Source: Buchnera aphidicola (Mindarus japonicus) (GTDB lineage Bacteria > Pseudomonadota > Gammaproteobacteria > Enterobacterales > Enterobacteriaceae). Taken from it: a DNA stretch of 64,000 nucleotides. Each line of letters opens with the position of its first letter. The first letter of the stretch is position 1. Positions 19,150 to 27,691 of the stretch are shown in pieces. Position numbers and translations under genes: made by a program. The DNA lies in the NCBI RefSeq assembly GCF_039393905.1, contig NZ_CP135030.1:124001-188000 (forward strand), read 5' to 3'. Under the pieces are notes generated by a model. The model saw only the letters and a list, made by a program, of their open reading frames with translations. It had not been told where the DNA came from and did no database searches.

Positions 19150-19194
19150 AATAGTATTGTTTCCTTTTTTTAGTAATTAGAAAACAATACTATT
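19150..19194. terminator. Bidirectional terminator between rpsT and dnaJ
   Basis: A perfect 13-base inverted repeat AATAGTATTGTTT / AAACAATACTATT (19150-19162 and 19182-19194) with a 19-base loop lies between two converging stop codons. T-rich sequence surrounds it. The location and symmetry fit a shared factor-independent terminator. Confidence 0.75.
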
Positions 19195-19208
19195 ATTATA
19201 TTAGATAA

Positions 19209-20345
19209 TTATCCTGTTAAATCATCAAAAAATTTTTTTACTCCATCAAAAAATCTTTTTGATTTCGGACTATTTTTTTTTTCTTTACAACTATCAAAGC
19301 TTTTTCCTAATTGATCTAAAAGATGTTTTTGTTTTTCATTTAAATTAATAGGCGTTTCTACTATAACTCGACAAAGTAGATCTCCTTGATATCCACTTCT
19401 AATAGATTTTACACCTTTTCCTCTCATTCTAAATAATTTTCCTGATTGCGTTTCAGAAGGAATTTTTAATTTTATTTTTCCTTCTAATATAGGAACTTCA
19501 ACCTCTCCTCCTAGTGCAGCCATTGAAAAATTTATAGGTACTTCACAATATAAATCATTTTCTTTTCTTTGAAAGATTAGATGTTTTTTTACTATTATTT
19601 CAACATATAAATCTCCATTGGGAGCACCTTGATCTCCAGGTTGTCCTTCATTATTTAGACGAATGCGATCATTATTATCTATACCAGCTGGAATTTTAAC
19701 TGATAGTTTTTTATGTTTGTTTATTTTTCCTTTTCCTCTGCAGGAATTACATGGAATTTTAATGATAGTTCCTTTTCCATAGCAAGTTGGACATGTTTGT
19801 TGAACTGTAAAAAATCCTTTTTTCATTTGAATTTGTCCATATCCGTTACAACTTAAACATTTTTTAGGTTTAATTCCATTTTTAGAACCTGTACCATAAC
19901 AAAAAGAACAATTTTGCAAAGAAGGTATTCTTATTTTTTTTACTGTACCACGAACAGCTTCTTCTAAAGTTAATTCCATTTGATACTCTAAATCAGCACC
20001 TTTAGAAACTCTTTGTTTTTTATTGCTTCCAAAAATATCCCCAAAAACATCTCCAAAAATATCACTAAAATCAGCAGTTGTGCTAAAACTACCATGAAAA
20101 TTATTTCCTGAATTTCCCTGTTCAAAAGCTGAATGACCATATTGATCATAAGCAGTTCTTTTTTGATGATTAGAAAGAATTTCATATGCTTCTTTTATTT
20201 CTTTAAATTTTATTTCAGCAATTTTGTCGCCTTGATTTCGATCAGGATGATATTTCATAGCTAAACGTCTATAAGCTTTTTTTATATCTCGATCTTCTGC
20301 TGATTTCGATACTCCTAAAACTTGATAATAATCTTTTTTTCCCAT
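19209..20345 (-). CDS. dnaJ: Chaperone DnaJ (Hsp40)
   Basis: Co-chaperone that delivers unfolded proteins to DnaK and stimulates its ATPase. It has 378 residues (E. coli 376). The J domain at the N terminus has the HPD motif at residues 33-35 (KYHPDRNQG). A Gly/Phe-rich linker with several NNFHGSF-like and FGDIFG segments follows. The zinc region carries four CxxCxGxG repeats (CSFCYGTG, CLSCNGYG, CPTCYGKG, CNSCRGKG), followed by the C-terminal substrate-binding domains. It is downstream of dnaK, separated by 115 bases that contain a GC-rich hairpin; AGGAG lies just before its ATG. Confidence 0.98.
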   Translation of the reverse strand: MGKKDYYQVLGVSKSAEDRDIKKAYRRLAMKYHPDRNQGDKIAEIKFKEIKEAYEILSNHQKRTAYDQYGHSAFEQGNSGNNFHGSFSTTADFSDIFGDVFGDIFGSNKKQRVSKGADLEYQMELTLEEAVRGTVKKIRIPSLQNCSFCYGTGSKNGIKPKKCLSCNGYGQIQMKKGFFTVQQTCPTCYGKGTIIKIPCNSCRGKGKINKHKKLSVKIPAGIDNNDRIRLNNEGQPGDQGAPNGDLYVEIIVKKHLIFQRKENDLYCEVPINFSMAALGGEVEVPILEGKIKLKIPSETQSGKLFRMRGKGVKSIRSGYQGDLLCRVIVETPINLNEKQKHLLDQLGKSFDSCKEKKNSPKSKRFFDGVKKFFDDLTG

Positions 20346-20375
20346 GCTTTTTTTTTACTCCTAAAATATATATTT

Positions 20376-20403
20376 ACGGGCGTAGGAATTTTTCCTCGCC
20401 CGT
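20376..20403 (-). promoter_or_regulatory. GC-rich hairpin in the dnaK-dnaJ intergenic region
   Basis: Read on the minus strand, ACGGGCG-AGGAA-AAA-TTCCT-A-CGCCCGT forms a 12-pair stem interrupted by one bulged base, with a three-base loop. It is followed by AAATATA rather than a T tract, so it is not a typical factor-independent terminator in the dnaJ direction. I recall a closely similar hairpin at this position in E. coli. In such an AT-rich genome retention of this GC block suggests function, perhaps mRNA stability or processing that sets the DnaK:DnaJ ratio. Confidence 0.7.
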
Positions 20404-20460
20404 GCTGGGTATCGATTAATTAATTTTAATTATGATTTAGTTGATATGTTTAAAAAAACA

Positions 20461-22377
20461 TTATTTTTTAGGATCTTTTACTTCTTCAAATTCTGCGTCG
20501 ACAATATCGGGTTCTTTTTCTTTTTTAGACGTAGTGTTTTCTTCTTGCTTATTTGAATTAGCTTCTTCTGAATTATATTTAGATAAATTAGCTGATATTT
20601 TTAGTAGATTTTGAATTTTACTTTCAATATTGCTTTTATCTTCTCCTTTTAAAGAAAGATCTAAATCATCAATTGCTGACTGAATAGTTTGTTTTTCTTT
20701 TAAATCTATTTTATCTTTACATTCTTCAAGTTTCTTTTTAGTACTATGAGAGATTTGATCTCCTTGGTTTCTTGTTTGGATTAAACTTTCAAATTTTTGA
20801 TCTGCTTCTGCATTAGCTTCAGCATCAGAAATCATTTTTTTAATTTCATTTTCATTTAATCCGGAAGATGCTTTTATAGTAATTTTCTGTTCTTTTCCTG
20901 TTTTTTTATCTTTTGCAGAGACATGTAATATTCCATCAGCATCAATATCAAAAGTAACTTCAATTTGAGGAATACCTCTAGGAGCTGCTTCAATTCCATC
21001 TAGATTAAATTGTCCTAAAGATTTATTTGCTGAAGCTTGTTTTCTTTCACCTTGTAAAATATGAATTGTTACTGCAGATTGATTATCTTCTGCGGTAGAA
21101 AAAACCTGACTATGTTTTGTTGGAATAGTTGTATTTTTATTTATTAATGATGTCATTACTCCACCCATTGTTTCTATTCCTAGGGATAATGGTGTAACAT
21201 CTAATAATAAGACATCTTTTACATCTCCTGAAAGAACTCCTCCTTGTACAGCCGCGCCTACTGCAACAGCTTCATCTGGATTAACATCTTTTCTTGGTTC
21301 TTTTCCGAAAAATTCAGCTACTTTTTTTTGAACCATGGGCATTCTAGTTTGTCCACCAACTAAAATAACATCATTAATTTTTTCAGCTGTTAAATTAGCA
21401 TCTTTTAATGCCATTTTTAATGGTTTTATTGATCTTATTACTAAATCTTCTACTAAGGATTCTAATTTAGAACGAGTTACTTTTATATTTAAATGTTTTG
21501 GACCAGTAGAATCAGCAGTAATATAAGGAAGATTGACTTCTGTTTGTTGAGCGGAAGATAATTCTATTTTTGCCTTTTCAGCTGTTTCTTTCAATCTTTG
21601 CATAGCTAGTGAATCATTTCGTAAATCTATTCCCTGTTCTTTTTTAAAGATATCGACTAAATAATTAATAAGACGATTATCAAAATCTTCCCCACCTAAA
21701 TGAGTGTCCCCATTTGTTGCTAAAACTTCAAAAGTTTTTTCTTTATCAACGTCATCTATTTCAATTATAGAAATGTCAAATGTTCCTCCCCCTAAATCAT
21801 AAACAGCAATGGTTCTATTTCCTTTTCCTTTATCTAAACCATAAGCTAATGCGGCAGCAGTTGGCTCATTAATAATTCGTTTGACTTCTAATCCAGCAAT
21901 TTTTCCTGCATCTTTAGTTGCTTGTCTTTGAGCATCATTAAAATATGCTGGTACAGTAATAACTGCTTGAGTTATTTTTTCACCTAAATAATCTTCTGCT
22001 GTTTTTTTCATTTTTTTTAAGACTTCAGCAGATATTTGAGGCGGAGCCATTTTTTTGTTTTTAACATCTAACCATGCATCACCATTATTTGATTGTATAA
22101 TTTTGTAAGGCATAATTTCAATGTCTTTTTGTACTTCATTATCTTTAAATTTTCTTCCAATTAATCTTTTTATTGCAAATAATGTGTTTTCGGGATTAGT
22201 AATAGCTTGTCTTTTAGCTGGTTGACCAACTAACACCTCTCCTTCTTTGGTATATGCTATTACAGAAGGAGTGGTTCGATCTCCTTCAGAATTTTCTAGT
22301 ACTCTTGTTTGTTTTCCATCCATGATGGCAACACAGGAATTAGTTGTTCCTAAATCTATTCCTATAATTTTACTCAT
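20461..22377 (-). CDS. dnaK: Chaperone DnaK (Hsp70)
   Basis: ATP-dependent Hsp70 that binds exposed hydrophobic segments and cycles with DnaJ and GrpE. It has 638 residues, the same as E. coli. The ATPase domain shows IGIDLGTTNSCVA, VITVPAYFNDAQRQATKDAGKIAGL, NEPTAAALAYG, VYDLGGGTFDISI and VILVGGQTRMP. The substrate domain and a helical lid follow, and the C terminus ends DPDIVDAEFEEVKDPKK with the conserved EEV motif. Conservation is higher than in neighbouring proteins. A sigma-32-like promoter lies about 160 bases upstream, and dnaJ follows in the same operon. Confidence 0.99.
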   Translation of the reverse strand: MSKIIGIDLGTTNSCVAIMDGKQTRVLENSEGDRTTPSVIAYTKEGEVLVGQPAKRQAITNPENTLFAIKRLIGRKFKDNEVQKDIEIMPYKIIQSNNGDAWLDVKNKKMAPPQISAEVLKKMKKTAEDYLGEKITQAVITVPAYFNDAQRQATKDAGKIAGLEVKRIINEPTAAALAYGLDKGKGNRTIAVYDLGGGTFDISIIEIDDVDKEKTFEVLATNGDTHLGGEDFDNRLINYLVDIFKKEQGIDLRNDSLAMQRLKETAEKAKIELSSAQQTEVNLPYITADSTGPKHLNIKVTRSKLESLVEDLVIRSIKPLKMALKDANLTAEKINDVILVGGQTRMPMVQKKVAEFFGKEPRKDVNPDEAVAVGAAVQGGVLSGDVKDVLLLDVTPLSLGIETMGGVMTSLINKNTTIPTKHSQVFSTAEDNQSAVTIHILQGERKQASANKSLGQFNLDGIEAAPRGIPQIEVTFDIDADGILHVSAKDKKTGKEQKITIKASSGLNENEIKKMISDAEANAEADQKFESLIQTRNQGDQISHSTKKKLEECKDKIDLKEKQTIQSAIDDLDLSLKGEDKSNIESKIQNLLKISANLSKYNSEEANSNKQEENTTSKKEKEPDIVDAEFEEVKDPKK

Positions 22378-22801
22378 TTAAATTACTCCTAAATTTAGTT
22401 TATTTGTAAAAGAATAACATGAAATTGTCGCATAGATAGTAAAAATAATAACTTAACTAATTAATTTTTTTTTGTAAAAATATTAAATTTTAATACGGTT
22501 TTTCTAAAAATAGAATATTTATATTGTTTAATAGTAACTACATGGGGTCTATTTAGATCTGATCAAGGGTAAACTAATAAAATATTATCTTATTTTTTCT
22601 AAAAAAATCTTAAAAAAGTAATTAGTTTTAAAAAAATTAAGAATTTTTTGAAATTTTAGCTGAATAAAAGTAAAAAAAAATTTTAAAAAATATAAATATT
22701 TTTTATTTTTAGTGGAAATATTTTATTTTTTAAAATCAATGATTTTTTAAAATTGGTGTTATTATTCTCTAAATATAAATTTAATTTTTATTAATGTTAA
22801 A
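22378..22801. other. Divergent regulatory region dnaK / nuoA
   Basis: These 424 bases separate two diverging operons. They hold the heat-shock promoter of dnaK and must hold the promoter of the nuo operon, whose elements I cannot pick out in the T-rich run before 22801. No gene or RNA is supported. Confidence 0.6.
22539..22569 (-). promoter_or_regulatory. Sigma-32-type heat-shock promoter of dnaK
   Basis: On the minus strand the sequence reads CCCTTGATC, 13 bases, CCCCATGTA. It matches the sigma-32 consensus (CTTGAA ... CCCCATnT) and resembles E. coli dnaK P1. The -10 block ends about 160 bases before the dnaK ATG. This GC-rich pair stands out from the surrounding AT-rich sequence, indicating selection. 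Confidence 0.85.
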
Positions 22802-23173
22802 ATGTCTAATTCAATATTTTTTTCCGATTCATTTTTATTTTTTATTTTTGTTTTTTTAGTTTTTTTTATTTGTTTTTTTATTTTATCTCTTAGTTTTATT
22901 TTAGGAGAAAGGAAATCTTGTAAAAATAAAAATCTTCCTTTTGAGTCCGGTATTGATTCTGTTGGTAGCACATCAATGAAATTTTCAGTTAAATTTTATT
23001 TAATAGGAATTATTTTTGTAATATTCGATATAGAGGCATTATATATATATATATGGTCGGTTAATGCAATTAAGATAGGAATTTTCGGATTATTAGAAAT
23101 ATCTTCATTTATTTTAATGCTTTTATTTTCTTTATTTTATGTAATAAAAATGAAAATATTAGATAGAACATGA
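22802..23173 (+). CDS. nuoA: NADH-quinone oxidoreductase subunit A
   Basis: Small membrane subunit of complex I near the quinone-binding site. It has 123 residues (E. coli 147; the C-terminal tail is shorter). Three hydrophobic helices are visible, and the conserved loop KNLPFESGIDSVG and helix VIFDIEALY carry the acidic residues typical of NuoA. It is first in the thirteen-gene nuo operon. Short TA repeats occur inside the gene around 23040. Confidence 0.95.
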   Translation: MSNSIFFSDSFLFFIFVFLVFFICFFILSLSFILGERKSCKNKNLPFESGIDSVGSTSMKFSVKFYLIGIIFVIFDIEALYIYIWSVNAIKIGIFGLLEISSFILMLLFSLFYVIKMKILDRT

Positions 23174-23271
23174 ATATTTTTTATGACAAATAGTTTTATT
23201 TATTATTTTAGTAATACTTGTTTTTTTAAATAATTTAAATGTATTTAATTAAAAAATTGAGAGGTATTTTT

Positions 23272-23889
23272 ATGAAATATACTTTAACAAAAGCAATAGA
23301 TTTAAATACAAAAAATCTATTGAAAGAAAAAAAACAAAATTCTCTTAAAGATAAAGAATATATTAATAAAAATGTTTTTTTAGGAAAGTTAAAAACAGTG
23401 GTTCAAAAATTAGTTAATTGGGGAAGGAAAAATTCTCTTTGGCCTTATAATTTCGGACTTTCTTGTTGCTATGTAGAAATGGTTACTGCATTTACATCAG
23501 TGCATGATGTAGCTAGATTTGGATCGGAAGTATTAAGAGCATCACCTCGTCAAGCAGATTTTATAGTTATAGCAGGAACTCCTTTTATTAAAATGGTGCC
23601 TGTTATTAAAAGGTTATATGATCAAATGCTAGAGCCTAAATGGGTCATTTCTATGGGAGCATGTGCCAATTCAGGAGGAATGTACGACATTTATTCAGTA
23701 GTTCAGGGAGTAGATAAGTTTTTACCAGTAGATGTATATATTCCGGGATGCCCTCCCCGTCCAGAAGCATATTTACAGGCATTAATGTTATTACAAAAAT
23801 GCATTGATAAAGAACGTCGTCCTTTATCCTGGATAATTGGGGATGGGAAAATATATAAAAATAATGAAAATTATAAGAAAAAAATATAA
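23272..23889 (+). CDS. nuoB: NADH-quinone oxidoreductase subunit B
   Basis: Carries iron-sulfur cluster N2, the last electron carrier before quinone. From ATG 23272 the protein has 205 residues (E. coli 220) and starts MKYTLTKAID like E. coli MDYTLTRID. GAGAGG lies 7 bases upstream; a longer in-frame start at 23239 has no such site. Cluster ligands lie in LSCCYVEM, GACANSGGMYD and IPGCPPRPEA. The C-terminal tail is shortened. Confidence 0.97.
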   Translation: MKYTLTKAIDLNTKNLLKEKKQNSLKDKEYINKNVFLGKLKTVVQKLVNWGRKNSLWPYNFGLSCCYVEMVTAFTSVHDVARFGSEVLRASPRQADFIVIAGTPFIKMVPVIKRLYDQMLEPKWVISMGACANSGGMYDIYSVVQGVDKFLPVDVYIPGCPPRPEAYLQALMLLQKCIDKERRPLSWIIGDGKIYKNNENYKKKI

Positions 23890-23993
23890 ATATAGTAAAA
23901 GAAATAATTTTATTTACTTTAACTTAAAAATAGAAAAAGTACATTTAAAAGTAAATTCATATTAAAAATAACAAGTTTTTCATAGGAAATGCA

Positions 23994-25778
23994 ATGGTTG
24001 GTAATTCTATTATGAAATTTAAAAATAAAAAAAATTATGATAATTTAATTATAGAAAAATTATATAAAAATTTTAGTCCTGATATTTTTATACCTCAATT
24101 AACTTTGATTGATTTTCCAGTATTATGGATAGAATTAAAAGATTTATTGAGTATAGCTTCTTATCTTTCTACTTTATTAGATCCATATATAACATTATTA
24201 GACTTACATGGAATAGATGAACGATTACGAAAAAATAGAAAAAATATTCCTATTATGGATTTTTCAGTATTTTATCATTTTATTTCATTTGAAAAAAATG
24301 TAGATCTTTTAATAAAAGTTCCTTTAACTCAGAAAAAATTATCAGTTCCTTCATTAACTAAATTGTTTATTAATGCTAATTGGTACGAACGAGAAACATG
24401 GGAAATGTTTGGAATTAATTTTGAAAATCATCCTAATTTAACAAGAATACTTATGCCAGTTACTTGGAAAGGTCATCCTTTAAGAAAAGATTATCCTGCA
24501 AGAGCCACAGAATTTAAAGATTATTGTTTAACTGAAGAAAAAGAAGAGAAAGAATCGAAAGCACTATGTTTTTCTCCAGAACTTTGGGGAATGAAAAGAA
24601 AAAATAGTCGTTCAGATTTTATGTTTTTAAATCTTGGTCCAAATCATCCATCTTCTCATGGAGCTTTTCGAATAGTTTTACAGTTAGATGGGGAAGAAAT
24701 TATTGATTGTGTACCGGATATAGGGTACCACCATCGTGGGGCAGAAAAAATGGCTGAACGTCAAACATGGCATAACTATATACCTTATACAGACAGAATT
24801 GAATATTTAGGAGGTTGTGTTAATGAAATGCCTTATATTTTAGCAGTAGAAAAATTAGCTGATATTCGAGTTCCAAATAGAGTAAAATTTATTCGAGTCA
24901 TGTTATCTGAATTATTTAGAATAAATAGTCATTTATTATATATTTCTACTTTTATTCAAGATGTCGGGTCTATGACACCTGTTTTTTTAGCTTTTACCGA
25001 TAGACAAAAAATTTATGATATTATCGAAGAAATTACAGGTGCTAGAATGCACCCAGCTTGGTTTAGAATAGGAGGAGTTGCTTCTGATCTTCCAAAAGGA
25101 TGGGAAAAATTACTGAAAAAATTTCTTATTTGGTTGCCAATAAGATTAAAGTTTTATTCCGATATAGCACTAAAAAATTCAATTTTAATAAATCGTTCAA
25201 AGGGAGTTGCTTCTTATAGTAAAAAACAAGCATTAAATTGGGGGGTAACTGGAGCAGGATTACGAGCTACAGGAGTAGATTTTGATGTTCGAAAAAAAAG
25301 ACCTTATTCAGGTTATTCAGATTTTGATTTTGAAATACCAATAGGAAATGGAACGAGTGATTGCTACTCTAGAGTAATGTTAAAAATGGAAGAAATTTTC
25401 CAAAGTTTGCGTATATTAAAACAATGTTTAAATAATATGCCATCTGGTCCTTTTAAAGCTGATCATCCTTTAACCACCCCACCTATTAAAAAAAATACTC
25501 TTGAAGATATTGAATCGATGATTACACATTTTTTACAAATGTCATGGGGACCAATTATGCCACCTAATGAAAGTTTCCAAATGATAGAAGCAACTAAAGG
25601 AATAAATAGTTATTATTTAATTAGTGATGGAAGTACGATGAGTTATCGAACACGAATTAGAACACCTAGTTTTGCACATTTACAACAGATACCTTCCGTT
25701 ATTAGAGGAAGTTTACTATCAGACCTGATTACATATTTAGGAAGCATTGATTTTGTTATGTCAGACGTGGATCGTTAA
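23994..25778 (+). CDS. nuoC: NADH-quinone oxidoreductase fused subunits C/D
   Basis: The peripheral-arm subunits NuoC (about residues 1-185) and NuoD (about 210-594) are fused as in E. coli and enterobacteria; NuoD forms much of the quinone pocket. It has 594 residues (E. coli NuoCD about 596-600). NuoC blocks are NANWYERETWEMFGI and GHPLRKDYPARATEF. NuoD blocks are NLGPNHPSSHGAFRIVLQLDGE, GYHHRGAEKMAERQ, YTDRIEYLGG and the C-terminal YLGSIDFVMSDVDR. AGGA lies 7 bases before the ATG. It is followed 3 bases later by nuoE. Confidence 0.98.
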   Translation: MVGNSIMKFKNKKNYDNLIIEKLYKNFSPDIFIPQLTLIDFPVLWIELKDLLSIASYLSTLLDPYITLLDLHGIDERLRKNRKNIPIMDFSVFYHFISFEKNVDLLIKVPLTQKKLSVPSLTKLFINANWYERETWEMFGINFENHPNLTRILMPVTWKGHPLRKDYPARATEFKDYCLTEEKEEKESKALCFSPELWGMKRKNSRSDFMFLNLGPNHPSSHGAFRIVLQLDGEEIIDCVPDIGYHHRGAEKMAERQTWHNYIPYTDRIEYLGGCVNEMPYILAVEKLADIRVPNRVKFIRVMLSELFRINSHLLYISTFIQDVGSMTPVFLAFTDRQKIYDIIEEITGARMHPAWFRIGGVASDLPKGWEKLLKKFLIWLPIRLKFYSDIALKNSILINRSKGVASYSKKQALNWGVTGAGLRATGVDFDVRKKRPYSGYSDFDFEIPIGNGTSDCYSRVMLKMEEIFQSLRILKQCLNNMPSGPFKADHPLTTPPIKKNTLEDIESMITHFLQMSWGPIMPPNESFQMIEATKGINSYYLISDGSTMSYRTRIRTPSFAHLQQIPSVIRGSLLSDLITYLGSIDFVMSDVDR

Positions 25779-25781
25779 AAA

Positions 25782-26270
25782 ATGAAAAAACAATATATTA
25801 ATTTTGAATTAACAGTAGAAGAACAGGAAAAAATTAAAGAGGAAAAAAAACATTATAAGTATCCTCATGCAGCAATAATAGAAGCATTAAAAATAGTGCA
25901 AAAAAAAAGAAAGTGGATTTCTAAAAATGTTATTTATGCAATTTCAGAAATTTTAAATGTTCCTGCCGTGCATATAGAAGAGGTAGCTACTTTTTATAGT
26001 CAAATTTATCTAGAACCGGTAGGAAGAAATATTATTCGTTATTGTGATAGTGTCGTATGTTATGTTGTTGGATATAAAAAGATATTAACGGTTTTAGAAA
26101 AGTATTTAAAAATTAAATCAGGAGAAACAACATCAGATAATAGATTTACATTATTACCAGTGTGTTGTTTAGGATGTTGTGATAAAGCACCAAGTATGAT
26201 GATTAATGATGATACATATTTTAATATATCTGATAAAAATATTCTTTCTATATTGGAATCTTATTCATGA
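25782..26270 (+). CDS. nuoE: NADH-quinone oxidoreductase subunit E
   Basis: Peripheral 2Fe-2S subunit (cluster N1a) beside the NADH site. It has 162 residues (E. coli 166). The four ligand cysteines are seen in YCDSVVC and LLPVCCLGCCDKAP; the family block EEVATFYSQIYLEPVG precedes them. Its stop overlaps the nuoF start in ATGA (26267-26270), indicating translational coupling. Confidence 0.96.
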   Translation: MKKQYINFELTVEEQEKIKEEKKHYKYPHAAIIEALKIVQKKRKWISKNVIYAISEILNVPAVHIEEVATFYSQIYLEPVGRNIIRYCDSVVCYVVGYKKILTVLEKYLKIKSGETTSDNRFTLLPVCCLGCCDKAPSMMINDDTYFNISDKNILSILESYS

Positions 26271-27547
26271 ATAATAAATTGCTAAAAGCAGAAAGTCATC
26301 CTTTAACATGGAGATTAAATAAAAATAATAATCCTATTTGGATTGATGAATATAAATTAAAAAATGGATATTCGGCGTTAAAAAAGAGTCTAATTGAAAT
26401 GTGTCCAAAAAAAATAATAGATGAAATTAAAAAATCTGAATTAAAAGGAAGGGGGGGTGCAGGATTTAGTACAGGAATAAAATGGAATATAGTTGCAACA
26501 TCTAAAGTTTCAAAAACAAAATATTTAGTTTGCAATGCAGATGAAATGGAACCAGGAACATTTAAAGATCGTTTATTGATGGAAAAAATTCCACATCAGT
26601 TAATAGAAGGAATGATAATAGCTGCTTTCGCATTGCAGGTTAGTTGTGCTTACATTTTTTTAAGAGGAGAATACATTCAAGCATTTATAAACTTAAAAAA
26701 GTCTATTTTTGAAGCTTATCAAATGGGTTATTTAGGAAAAAATATTTTAAAAACAAGTTTTAGTTTAGATATTTATATACACACCGGTGCTGGTCGTTAT
26801 ATTTGTGGAGAGGAAACTGCATTATTAAATTCTTTAGAAGGAAAAAGAGCTAATCCAAGATCTAAACCACCCTTTCCTGTTGAAATCGGTTTATGGGGAA
26901 AACCAACTTGCGTTAATAATGTAGAAACATTATCGAATGTACCTGCTATCATATTAAACGGTTTTCTTTGGTACAAAAAATTATCAAAAAGTAAAGATAC
27001 TGGAACAAAAATGATGGGATTTTCAGGGAATGTTAATACTCCAGGAGTTTGGGAACTTCCATTTGGAACTACAGCTAGAGAAATATTAGAAGATTATGCA
27101 CATGGAATGAAAGCAGGTTTTTCATTAAAAGCATGGCAACCAGGAGGAGCAGGAACTGATTTTTTAACTTCAGAACATATTGATGTTCCTATGGATTTTG
27201 AAAATATTAGCAAACTAGGTAGTAGATTAGGTACTGCAGTTGCTATGGCAGTAGACAATTCTGTGAATATAGTTTCACTAGTGTATAATATTGAAAAATT
27301 TTTTTCCAGAGAGTCTTGTGGATGGTGTACACCTTGCAGAGAAGGCTTGCCATGGATAGTAAAAATTTTAAAATCATTAATACAAAAAAAAGGTAAAAAA
27401 GGGGATGTTGAATTATTAGAAGAATTAAGTAAAAATTTAGAATTTGGAAAGACTTTTTGTGCACATGCACCAGGAGCAATGGAACCTTTAGTAAGTGCTA
27501 TTAAATATTTTCGAATAGAGTTTGAGAACGGTATTAGACTAATATAA
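26267..27547 (+). CDS. nuoF: NADH-quinone oxidoreductase subunit F (NADH/FMN-binding)
   Basis: Binds NADH, FMN and cluster N3, and feeds electrons into complex I. It has 426 residues (E. coli 445). The nucleotide sites GRGGAGFSTGIKW and GAGRYICGEETALLNSLEG are present, as are the 4Fe-4S ligands in ESCGWCTPCREG plus FCAHAPG. The start overlaps the stop of nuoE by four bases. About 144 bases separate it from nuoG, the longest gap between consecutive nuo genes. Confidence 0.97.
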   Translation: MNNKLLKAESHPLTWRLNKNNNPIWIDEYKLKNGYSALKKSLIEMCPKKIIDEIKKSELKGRGGAGFSTGIKWNIVATSKVSKTKYLVCNADEMEPGTFKDRLLMEKIPHQLIEGMIIAAFALQVSCAYIFLRGEYIQAFINLKKSIFEAYQMGYLGKNILKTSFSLDIYIHTGAGRYICGEETALLNSLEGKRANPRSKPPFPVEIGLWGKPTCVNNVETLSNVPAIILNGFLWYKKLSKSKDTGTKMMGFSGNVNTPGVWELPFGTTAREILEDYAHGMKAGFSLKAWQPGGAGTDFLTSEHIDVPMDFENISKLGSRLGTAVAMAVDNSVNIVSLVYNIEKFFSRESCGWCTPCREGLPWIVKILKSLIQKKGKKGDVELLEELSKNLEFGKTFCAHAPGAMEPLVSAIKYFRIEFENGIRLI

Positions 27548-27691
27548 TTAAATTTTTTAAAACAGTTGTAAACAATAGATATAAGTTAAAAAATTTAAAA
27601 TTTTATTTCTTTTATTATTACAAATCAAAGAACTCATATTTTAATATATAATAGTAAAATATTCAATGTATTAGGCAATTCGGAAATACTT

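Noticed and set aside
19988..20185. Short frame within dnaJ on the same strand
   Set aside because: Out-of-frame reading of the Gly/Phe-rich linker; DnaJ is intact.
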